The notes under the pieces were generated by a model. It was not told the DNA's origin. It searched no databases and was given only the letters and a program-made list of their open reading frames with translations. 8,873 bases of DNA from Lachnospiraceae bacterium UBA7188 (lineage in GTDB: Bacteria > Bacillota > Clostridia > Lachnospirales > Lachnospiraceae), in contig DKVC01000167.1 of assembly GCA_002490995.1 (NCBI GenBank), positions 1 to 8,873 of the forward strand, given 5' to 3'. Shown piece by piece: positions 1-6,540 of this stretch (the first letter of the stretch is position 1; every line of letters begins with the position of its first letter). A program made the position numbers and the translations under genes.

Positions 1-1467
1 GCCGCGTAGCGGCTTGGTACAATGCTCCCATTTCCTGCGGACTGTCACCGTGACTTCTCCGTCCCCCATCTTCTGCTCCAGCCCGTGGAAAACCGCATTT
101 TCCACCACAGGCTGCAGCATCAGGCGGATGACATTGTAATGGAGCAGCGACTCATCCGCATCAATATCCACCTCAATCTTCCCCATAAACCGATACTCGA
201 TAATCGTGGCGTATTCCTTGATGTAATCAATCTCATCCCTCACCGTCACCAGGTTTGCCTCCTTCACGGCATAGCGGAATACCTTCGACAGCGCCATGGT
301 AATTTCCGCAATCTCCTCCATATTGTGGTACAACGCCATACCCCGGATACACTCAAAAGTATTGTACAGGAAATGCGGGTTGATCTGATTCCGGTAAGCC
401 AGTATCTGCAGCTGCTTCTCCGCAAGCTCTATTTCGTACATCCGTTTTTGGGAATCCTGTATCTCCGCATCCATCCTTTCCCGCTCGTCCAGCATCCGGT
501 TCAGGCTGCCGATCACCCTGCCTATCTCATCTGAGCGGCCCTCTTCCATCCGCTTCCCCGGCGTATGGACCACATCCCGGATAAACTGGTCCATCTGATA
601 AATACGTCTGATGAAATTGGCATAAAAGAAGTACACCAGCATCCCGATCAGCAGTACCGCAATGCCGTATGCCGCAATGACAAGGCCCCTGCTGCCTGCC
701 CCGCCGTCCAGCTCCTGCTCCGGAATCTGGCTCACTACGCTCCATCCCTCTATGGCAGTCTCCCGTACCTGTACCAGATGCTTCCCGTCACTCTTCCAGT
801 CCTCCCCTGGCTGAAAACCGGTTCCCGAGGAAGCGGCCACCGTACCTCCGCTGTCCAGCAGATACAATTCCGTATGTTCCGTGGCGCCGGAATCCGCCAG
901 GAATCCCTGCACCCCGTCCGTCTTCATCACTAATGATACCATTCCAATCTGTCTCCCATACTCCCAGCTTTCCAGGTCATACACAGGATAGGACACCGTA
1001 AAATAAGCGACTCCCTCCTGTCTGCCCACGTTTCCGAAGGCAAACCCGCTCACCAGCCCCCCTGCAACCGCCTCTTCCGTCTCCCTCCCTGCTGCCGCAA
1101 TCTGGTTCATTTCCGCATCATACAGAGACACCTCTGCAATATCCTCATCCAACAGCATGATATTGGAAAATACGGTCTCTATATCCTTCGCCGAAATGAC
1201 CCGCTCAAGGTCACTCTGCCCGAAGTAAGCCTTAGTGGTAGGAGAATAAGCCATGGCGGCTGCAATATGATTAAGCCTACGGCTGTAGTCTTCCAATTTC
1301 CCCTGAATCTGAAACAATATTTTCTCATTCATGTTCAGTATGTTCTGCCTGTTGCTGCTTCGTACATATATATTTGTAATCACGAATGCAGCTGCCAGGG
1401 ACGCCAATATCCCCATGGAAAACAGGCTCAGCTGCCCAATCAGGCTCATTTTTGACCACTTTTTCAT
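1..1467 (-). CDS. YesM-type sensor histidine kinase, partial (C-terminus beyond window edge)
   Basis: Membrane sensor kinase of two-component systems that control sugar uptake in Firmicutes. I translated it from ATG at 1467; 489 codons stay open to the edge. Residues about 9-31 form the first membrane helix and about 262-284 the second, with an extracellular sensor domain of about 230 residues between them. A HAMP-like linker (about 285-338) and coiled coil follow. The His_kinase motif QINPHFLYN (361-369) carries the likely phospho-acceptor H365. The N box QPVVENAVFHG (452-462) starts the HATPase domain; its D and G boxes must lie off the window. The start lies 4 nt after the stop of the solute-binding lipoprotein gene, and its ribosome site (GGGAG) sits in that gene's last codons, which points to translational coupling. 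A YesN-like AraC-type regulator is expected next, but is not visible. The last dozen residues before the edge look untypical and might mark a break. Confidence 0.93.
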   Translation of the reverse strand, partial: MKKWSKMSLIGQLSLFSMGILASLAAAFVITNIYVRSSNRQNILNMNEKILFQIQGKLEDYSRRLNHIAAAMAYSPTTKAYFGQSDLERVISAKDIETVFSNIMLLDEDIAEVSLYDAEMNQIAAAGRETEEAVAGGLVSGFAFGNVGRQEGVAYFTVSYPVYDLESWEYGRQIGMVSLVMKTDGVQGFLADSGATEHTELYLLDSGGTVAASSGTGFQPGEDWKSDGKHLVQVRETAIEGWSVVSQIPEQELDGGAGSRGLVIAAYGIAVLLIGMLVYFFYANFIRRIYQMDQFIRDVVHTPGKRMEEGRSDEIGRVIGSLNRMLDERERMDAEIQDSQKRMYEIELAEKQLQILAYRNQINPHFLYNTFECIRGMALYHNMEEIAEITMALSKVFRYAVKEANLVTVRDEIDYIKEYATIIEYRFMGKIEVDIDADESLLHYNVIRLMLQPVVENAVFHGLEQKMGDGEVTVTVRRKWEHCTKPLRG

Positions 1468-1471
1468 TCTC

Positions 1472-2998
1472 TCACTCCCGGTTCACCTTCTGGATATAGT
1501 TTCCATACTCCCTGCAGTTGGCCTGGTATCCTTCATCCCTGCGCCTGTCAAGCTGCTCGATGCCCTTTTCATACAGCCCCTGAATTAATGTTTCATACTC
1601 CCGCTCAAAGTTTTCCTCACTGTCCGCCAGCACTACCTTGACAATCTGGCTGTCCTTCCAGGATGCAATCCCCCTCTCAATCCTGCTCTCCGCACTTCCC
1701 GTTTGTATCAGGTCTGCCGGGAAATTCAAAAGAGAGGAGTCATACAAAACGGTCTGCGGATGCATCCCATAGGCCGTCACTATCTCATTTTCCTGAAGAA
1801 TATCATCCGATAAAGCCTGGACGCTTCTTGCCCAGGATGTATTGTAAAACATCCACCATGCTCCCAGTTCTTTCCGGCGCTCCTCAGATACATCCATTTT
1901 ATAAAAGCTCCCATCTTCTCCCACTCGGTAATCCGTGTCTTCATATCCGTAATTCCAAAGTGCCATTCCCTCGCCGCTGGTCATATAGTCCAAAAAGGAT
2001 GCCACTGCTTCCGGATTCTTACAGCTTTTGGAGATAAAGGTAGAAATCCATCCCGTGGTGGCGCGTGTATTCTTCCCTAATACAGGCCTGCTTCCGTCCG
2101 GAGCCAGGATGACTCCTGTGGAAACCCAGTCCGCAAAGTTTACCTTGGTATTTTCCGCGTTCCCGATAAAGCACAGAACCCGCCCGCTGCACAGCAGCTG
2201 CTGTGTCTGGCGCGTTTCCAATAACAGCTGCCCTGGTTCGGCATACCCCTCGCGCATGGCGATGTTCAGGAACCTCAGCGCCGTCTTCGCCTGGGGCTGC
2301 AGCAGGATATCCCGATAATGCCCCTCCTCATCTACCCACTCTGCGCCCACCTGAAGCTGCAGTTCCTTTACTTTTTCAAGGGCTCCCAGCACTTCCTCCC
2401 AGGTGCCAAGCGCATCTGTCTGAAGCCCTGCCTGTTCCAGAAGCGCCAAATTCCACATGATTACATTGTTGTCATTATAGCGTACCACCTCTTCCTGGTA
2501 AGGACTGACATTCCAGTGCTTCCTGGCATCTTCCGAATTCATATGGGAAGGATAGGCATACCATGCCCCGTCCCGCCTGATCAGCTCCGTCCTGGTATCC
2601 TCCGGAAAATCTGTCAGCAGATGGGAGTCCGGCTTGTAGGTTTCCAGGAACTCATCCAGCTTCCACATCTTGCCGGAATTCACCAGCTGGCTGATGGTGA
2701 CGCTGTCCGTCACCGAAATAATTTCCGGCAGTTCATCATTCAGAAGCAGAAGGCGCAGCTGGGTGTCCGCCTCCTGGGTAGGCTGCATCACATCCAGGGC
2801 TACTCCCGTTCTGCGGGTAATATCCCCCGTTATGGTTCCCTCCGTTTCCTCCCAGGCAGGATATCCCCAGAATTCCACATCGCAGAACAGGCTTGCCCTT
2901 ATTACCGCCTGCTCACCTGCCTCTTCCTTCCTGCTGCAGGCAGACAGGAGCGCTGTCAGCAGAAGTAACGCGCATATACCCGGCTTTCTTCCCTTCAT
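1472..2998 (-). CDS. extracellular sugar-binding lipoprotein (ABC transporter substrate-binding type, LplA/YtcQ-like)
   Basis: Solute-binding protein of 508 residues, anchored outside the membrane by a lipid. The N-terminus has basic residues, a hydrophobic core and the lipobox LSAC, with the lipidated cysteine at residue 21. The body has the layout of large Firmicute oligosaccharide-binding proteins (SBP_bac_1 type): an early MQPTQEADTQLRLLLLNDELPEI stretch split around residue 75, many aromatic residues (W44, W136, Y138, W180) fit for sugar stacking, and a charged helical C-terminus rich in Y, E and K (about 460-505). ATG at 2998 is preceded by GGGAGAGG at good spacing. A promoter lies about 100 nt upstream and the histidine kinase gene follows after 4 nt. 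No permease genes are next to it, so it may serve an orphan transporter or act as a sensing partner of the kinase. The substrate cannot be read from sequence; proximity to GH43 domains suggests arabinose-, xylose- or galactose-containing oligosaccharides. Confidence 0.9.
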   Translation of the reverse strand: MKGRKPGICALLLLTALLSACSRKEEAGEQAVIRASLFCDVEFWGYPAWEETEGTITGDITRRTGVALDVMQPTQEADTQLRLLLLNDELPEIISVTDSVTISQLVNSGKMWKLDEFLETYKPDSHLLTDFPEDTRTELIRRDGAWYAYPSHMNSEDARKHWNVSPYQEEVVRYNDNNVIMWNLALLEQAGLQTDALGTWEEVLGALEKVKELQLQVGAEWVDEEGHYRDILLQPQAKTALRFLNIAMREGYAEPGQLLLETRQTQQLLCSGRVLCFIGNAENTKVNFADWVSTGVILAPDGSRPVLGKNTRATTGWISTFISKSCKNPEAVASFLDYMTSGEGMALWNYGYEDTDYRVGEDGSFYKMDVSEERRKELGAWWMFYNTSWARSVQALSDDILQENEIVTAYGMHPQTVLYDSSLLNFPADLIQTGSAESRIERGIASWKDSQIVKVVLADSEENFEREYETLIQGLYEKGIEQLDRRRDEGYQANCREYGNYIQKVNRE

Positions 2999-3041
2999 GC
3001 TTTTCCTCTCCCACTTTCTCTTTTCCGTATCTGACTTTTCC

Positions 3042-3077
3042 TTCCGGCCCCGGAATCGATTTTTCTATCTGTTCCGG
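3042..3077 (-). promoter_or_regulatory. leader with three mutually complementary arms (competing hairpins)
   Basis: In the untranslated leader of the lipoprotein gene, read on the minus strand, CCGGAA (3077-3072), TTCCGG (3055-3050) and CCGGAA (3047-3042) follow each other. The middle arm can pair with either neighbour, though the second pairing leaves a loop of only 2 nt, so some stem pairs must open. This is seen in the sequence; a regulatory role is speculation. Confidence 0.25.
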
Positions 3078-3100
3078 CTGTTATCCACTTTCCTACTCAT

Positions 3101-3129
3101 AGGATAATGCCCGGGCGGATAATTGTCAA
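3101..3129 (-). promoter_or_regulatory. sigma-A-type promoter for the lipoprotein-kinase operon
   Basis: On the minus strand a perfect TTGACA (3129-3124) is followed, after exactly 17 nt, by TATCCT (3106-3101), which matches four of six bases of TATAAT. Transcription would start near 3094, giving a leader of about 95 nt before the ATG at 2998. It is the best promoter match in the spacer and separates the lipoprotein-kinase pair from the GH43 gene upstream. Confidence 0.65.
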
Positions 3130-3139
3130 GAATGGCACA

Positions 3140-3179
3140 GGGGCAGAGGGACAGCGTACCACTGCCTTTCCCCTGCCCC
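3140..3179 (-). terminator. strong GC-rich hairpin, possible terminator of the GH43 gene
   Basis: Read on the minus strand, GGGGCAGGGG (3179-3170) pairs with CCTCTGCCCC (3149-3140) with one G-T pair. After a 3-nt bulge (AAA), GGCAG (3166-3162) pairs with CTGTC (3154-3150) around a 7-nt loop. This 15-bp stem lies about 190 nt beyond the GH43 stop and just ahead of the next promoter. No T run follows on either strand, so it is not a textbook intrinsic terminator. It could instead protect RNA ends or bind a protein beside the promoter. Confidence 0.4.
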
Positions 3180-3199
3180 CGGTCATACTCAAGGCCGCC

Positions 3200-3347
3200 G
3201 GCATCTTCCGCAGACGTTTCACTGACTTATAGTAAACGGCATTTCCTTCTGTGCCTGGATATATCGCTGATATCGTAGAATATACGTTTTCCAGACAATC
3301 AAGAACAGGAACTAATGTCGTTTACTATACGTCTGCATCAATATGCC
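3200..3347. repeat. 148-bp imperfect inverted repeat, MITE-like or long RNA hairpin
   Basis: The best-matched arms are TATAGTAAACGGCATT (3228-3243) and AATGTCGTTTACTATA (3314-3329), complementary at 15 of 16 positions. The pairing continues outward with CAGACG (3211-3216) against CGTCTG (3330-3335) and GGCAT (3200-3204) against ATGCC (3343-3347). It continues inward with TCCT (3244-3247) against AGGA (3307-3310) and, with one mismatch, TGCCTGG (3252-3258) against CCAGACA (3291-3297). The middle is AT-rich. The gene-free spacer holds no reading frame that I trust here. TATA flanks both GTAAACG arms, which could be a short target duplication or simply part of the palindrome. It may be a miniature element without transposase, or a stable 3' hairpin of the GH43 transcript. 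Confidence 0.55.
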
Positions 3348-3367
3348 TGACGAACCTGCAATTCCTT

Positions 3368-5722
3368 TCACTGGTTCACTATGGCAAATCCTTTTCCGTT
3401 GACGAAATTATCCACGATTCCCAGAACATCGCTGGTATCGATCTGGCCGTCCGCCGTTACGTTCATGCGAAGGATGTCCTTATCTGCCGTCACCTCACGG
3501 TTGCGCAGCCATCCGTTCAATACATTCAGGGCGTCCGCCGCATTGACAATGCCGTCTTCGTTGGTCTCACCGAACTGAATCTCCTGTCTGCCCGTTGTGC
3601 TTATAGTGTAGACGGCTTCCGCAGCCTCTGTGCTGTCCGCGTTCATGGAAAATATCTCTACCTCTGCGTCCACCAGCCCCACATACACCACCTGGCCGGT
3701 TCTCTCGCTGCGCTCCGGGCTGTAATACAGTTGCGCTTCGCCGAACAGGATATCCGCATTTTCAGCCACGTTAGTAAATACCACGCTGACTGCCTTCTTG
3801 TTCTCCGGAATCAGATCCAGGCCGCTGCCCTGATACAGTTCTGTGGCCTGTGCCGTGATTTCCTCCGGCTTTACAGCTGTGGAAACGGTAATTCCCGCGG
3901 CAGCCTTTGTGACGTCAAACGACGCATTCTCGTAGCTGTTGGGATCTCCTGCTTCGCCTTCGCTGCTGCTGACTGCCGTAAAGTTTTCCATTACGACCTC
4001 ATGCCTGCTGCCCGGCTCCAGTGTTTCCTTCAGTGACAGCTTCAGATTGAACACCGGGTCATCCCCATTGTTCTGGGAAATCGTTGTAGCCTCTCCCGAT
4101 ACCGCATCTGTCTTCAGGTAAGCAAAGCGCAGGATACCGTCTTCCCCTACCGTATCGGTACTGTTCAGGCTGCCCCCTTTCAGGTTTTCCGTAGCTTCCA
4201 TTTCCACAAATTCAAATCCTGCCGGGATCCGGATCACACCGTTCAATGCACGGTATTTATCCACACCGATTCCGTTCACATAGACCGGAATCACCACTTC
4301 CGCTCCGATCTCGTTTTTCACATTCTGTACGTCACCCATGCGCACGCTGTTTTCCGTCTCTTCATTCACAGGATAGCCAAATACCTCCACCTCGGACACG
4401 CCCATAAATACGTTGGCCTGACCGTTCTTCTTATACTCGCCTGTGATATTTACGCGCACATACCTTGCCTGTCCGGTGAGGGCGTCGCTCTTAAAGCCCT
4501 GATCCGTATTCTTCTCCTGGTCGATCTGCTTCTCCCAGGTCACGCCGTCCATACTGGTTTCTACGTTAAACTGATAATAAGTTTCCGATCCGTTCACCAT
4601 ACGGGTGCTTAAGTCAAAGCGGGTCAGGTTGTAGACATCCTCCAGGTCAACCGTTATGCTGAAAGGCGCCCTGCCCGGATCCGGAATAAAATGCGTATCA
4701 TAATTGCCGTCCGACGCATTGGCCAGAGGATACTCCCCGTTCTCCGCCGTGTCGCAGGTAAACTTCTTTCCTCTGGATACAGGCTCCTTCTCGTACTCCG
4801 GCACTACCACGCTTCCTGTAGCCACGTCCAGCTTCCATCCGGTGTAGTTGCGCATGGTCAGCCTGGGCGAGCCGTCCTGGGCTGTGCTGATTTCAATGGG
4901 CACCCACAGATATGTGGAATCCCGCAGGGAGCTGGAGCGCCAGTGGTCTCCCATATAGACAAAGCTGTTGCTGTTGCCCTGAGTGCCGTTAATCACCATG
5001 ATATTGGTGGACTGGCTGTGGAATGTCGTATTGTTTCCAATGTAGAACATGCCGTTGGCCTGATCCGGGTTGGTCTGCCATCCGTTGGGATCCTCAATGT
5101 TTTTCGTGAAATAATATCTGCACTGGTTAGGGCTCCATCCGGACTGCCCGGAACATACGAGCACATAGTATTCTCCCATCTTCACAAGGGCGGGAGCTTC
5201 CCATCCATTGTGTCCCTTAGGCATGCTGTAAGGCTCCATGGCTGCGGTATCCACATCCGTGAACTCCTCATTCAGTTTGAAAATCCGTCCAAGAGCCGCC
5301 AAATATGCGTTCTCCCCGTCAGAGAATACGGTCATGTCCCTGGAGGTATAGCCCCACAGGCTGGTATCGCTCACATCTCCTGTCATCCGCAGGCTTCCGT
5401 CCTCATTGGGTTCGTCGAAATGGGTTCCGTCCTGATAGACGCCCCAGTTCTTATATCCCTCCTGTGCGCCCGGACGCCAGTGGCCGATTACCTTATACTC
5501 CCCGTCCACGGCATCGCTGGTGGCAACGAGAATCTGGCTTGCGCTGTAGCCGTTTCCTTCCCAGTGTACCCAAAGGACATATTTCTTCGTCTTTTCATTA
5601 TAAAGCAGTTTAGGACGTTCCATGACCTTGTTGGGCAGCAGGGCGATATCCTTGTAGTCCGCGGTCAGGAGAGTCTTCTTAAATTCCCAGTTCAGCAGAT
5701 CCTTGGAGGCATAGAGGCTCAC
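3368..5722 (-). CDS. C-terminal fragment: truncated GH43 propeller, F5/8C, cohesin-like and dockerin domains
   Basis: 784 residues from GTG at 5722, which is probably not a true start: it lacks a signal peptide and a well-spaced ribosome site. Residues 1-305 are a five-bladed propeller of glycoside hydrolase family 43 lacking its first strands. Visible motifs are SLYASKDLLNW (2-12), MERPKLLYNEKTKKYVLW (34-51), SRDMTVF (127-133) and GWEAPAL (173-179), where E175 is the likely catalytic acid. The first strands, where the usual GH43 base aspartate lies, are absent. Residues 316-451 form an F5/8 type C (discoidin/CBM32-like) domain, 460-590 a cohesin-like beta domain, 605-715 an unrecognised beta-rich domain and 717-775 a type I-like dockerin with two loops, NEDGIVNAAD (721-730) and TADGQIDTSD (756-765). 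The loops deviate at position 1 (E719, N754). The SRDM and EAPAL motifs resemble galactan- or arabinan-acting subfamilies (for example GH43_24 or GH43_34), with low certainty. Confidence 0.8.
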   Translation of the reverse strand: MSLYASKDLLNWEFKKTLLTADYKDIALLPNKVMERPKLLYNEKTKKYVLWVHWEGNGYSASQILVATSDAVDGEYKVIGHWRPGAQEGYKNWGVYQDGTHFDEPNEDGSLRMTGDVSDTSLWGYTSRDMTVFSDGENAYLAALGRIFKLNEEFTDVDTAAMEPYSMPKGHNGWEAPALVKMGEYYVLVCSGQSGWSPNQCRYYFTKNIEDPNGWQTNPDQANGMFYIGNNTTFHSQSTNIMVINGTQGNSNSFVYMGDHWRSSSLRDSTYLWVPIEISTAQDGSPRLTMRNYTGWKLDVATGSVVVPEYEKEPVSRGKKFTCDTAENGEYPLANASDGNYDTHFIPDPGRAPFSITVDLEDVYNLTRFDLSTRMVNGSETYYQFNVETSMDGVTWEKQIDQEKNTDQGFKSDALTGQARYVRVNITGEYKKNGQANVFMGVSEVEVFGYPVNEETENSVRMGDVQNVKNEIGAEVVIPVYVNGIGVDKYRALNGVIRIPAGFEFVEMEATENLKGGSLNSTDTVGEDGILRFAYLKTDAVSGEATTISQNNGDDPVFNLKLSLKETLEPGSRHEVVMENFTAVSSSEGEAGDPNSYENASFDVTKAAAGITVSTAVKPEEITAQATELYQGSGLDLIPENKKAVSVVFTNVAENADILFGEAQLYYSPERSERTGQVVYVGLVDAEVEIFSMNADSTEAAEAVYTISTTGRQEIQFGETNEDGIVNAADALNVLNGWLRNREVTADKDILRMNVTADGQIDTSDVLGIVDNFVNGKGFAIVNQ

Positions 5723-6540
5723 GCCGTTAAATGCCGACAGGGCTCCTCCAGATCAACCGTCACCGAATAGGGCAGCCTGTCCACCGCATCCAGTTTCGGC
5801 GAAGTCTGCAGTTCACCGCCGTCCGTAACCATCCCTGCATCCATGCCGGGTGTATCAGCATCCTCCGCTATGGCCGTTTTTCCAAGGGACAGGTATTTTC
5901 CGGACTGCACGGCAATGCCGCCATATACAGGATGGTAGTCAATCCTGCTAAACCAGGAACCTGTGGCAATGCCCTCATTGATTGCCGTAGGCCAAAACCG
6001 GTCATAATGACGGTCTCCGAACTGGCCGCCCCAGTGATATCCATGCCCCCGGTACATGGTTCTGCCGCTGCTTCCTTCCAGTGTCCAGATGCCGTTGGCC
6101 TGGCTGGAATAGGAACTGGAATTAGCGATGGGGCGCAGAGGCGACCATGGCTGATCCAGAGCAGTGGTGCTGGCATACCTGGCCTGGCTGGGAAGCCATC
6201 CGTTGGCTGTGGAAGCAAAAAAGTAATATCTTCCGTCCTCCCCCTTGATGATGGCTGGGGATTCCTGGCTCTTTCCCCTGAAAGCAATCTGCATCAGCTT
6301 CTCAGGGGCAGTCCAGGTGTCATTTAGCTTGATGATTGCTGTATTGCTGTTATTGTTTACGGCGCTGATTACATAGGCATCCTTCTCTTCTGTAAATAGC
6401 ACCATATCATGGGAATCATAGGACAGGGGACGCCCCACATAATAGCTGCCAAGCTGGTTCTCCCCCGGCTCTGCAACCGTGTCCTGCTGCTCCAGAGCGC
6501 TTGCCACAGGGGCGATTTTCCCCCTGCCACCTCCACGCAA
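5719..6540 (-). CDS. middle fragment: rest of first GH43 propeller plus start of an F5/8C domain
   Basis: Frame of 273 residues; the only initiator near its beginning is TTG at 6540, inside the preceding frame, so independent translation is doubtful. Residues from about 8 continue the GH43 domain that begins in the upstream fragment: SHDMVLF (43-49) matches SRDMTVF of the second propeller, and ESPAIIK (93-99) matches its EAPALVK, with E93 the likely catalytic acid. GWLPSQARY (114-122) parallels GWSPNQCRY in the other copy. Residues 216-266 begin an F5/8C domain whose strand YSVTVDLEE (258-266) corresponds to FSITVDLED of the second copy. Seven unrelated residues then lead to a TGA at 5721-5719. 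That stop overlaps the next fragment's GTG by 2 nt, which could pass for a coupled start, but both proteins are cut mid-domain there. Confidence 0.7.
   Translation of the reverse strand: MRGGGRGKIAPVASALEQQDTVAEPGENQLGSYYVGRPLSYDSHDMVLFTEEKDAYVISAVNNNSNTAIIKLNDTWTAPEKLMQIAFRGKSQESPAIIKGEDGRYYFFASTANGWLPSQARYASTTALDQPWSPLRPIANSSSYSSQANGIWTLEGSSGRTMYRGHGYHWGGQFGDRHYDRFWPTAINEGIATGSWFSRIDYHPVYGGIAVQSGKYLSLGKTAIAEDADTPGMDAGMVTDGGELQTSPKLDAVDRLPYSVTVDLEEPCRHLTA
5722..5752 (-). other. out-of-frame junction between truncated F5/8C and truncated GH43
   Basis: The upstream frame is recognisable up to VDLEE (ending at 5743) and hits TGA at 5721-5719. The downstream frame has its own stop at 5755-5753 and is open only after that. 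The change must therefore occur within about 31 bp. In the downstream frame the residues GALSAFNGVSLYASKDL run into clear GH43 sequence, while the remainder of the F5/8C domain and the first GH43 strands are absent. A deletion fits better than a single-base indel. Confidence 0.6.

Noticed and set aside
1267..1588. Small plus-strand frames over the kinase/lipoprotein boundary
   Set aside because: They are antisense to the kinase N-terminus and the lipoprotein C-terminus, both well supported.
3251..4036. Plus-strand open frame starting within the inverted repeat (261 codons)
   Set aside because: Nearly all of it lies antisense to the dockerin/cohesin-coding region, where minus-strand domains are clear.
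5719..5722. GTGA stop/start overlap as a normal operon gene boundary
   Set aside because: Both products are cut in the middle of known domains, the downstream one has no export signal, and the GGAGGAG upstream is about 20 nt away, too far for efficient initiation.
4691..5770. Long plus-strand open frame (359 codons) opposite the GH43 fragment
   Set aside because: Antisense shadow of a well-supported coding region; low-complexity mix without recognisable motifs, no ribosome site and it crosses the junction of two real fragments.
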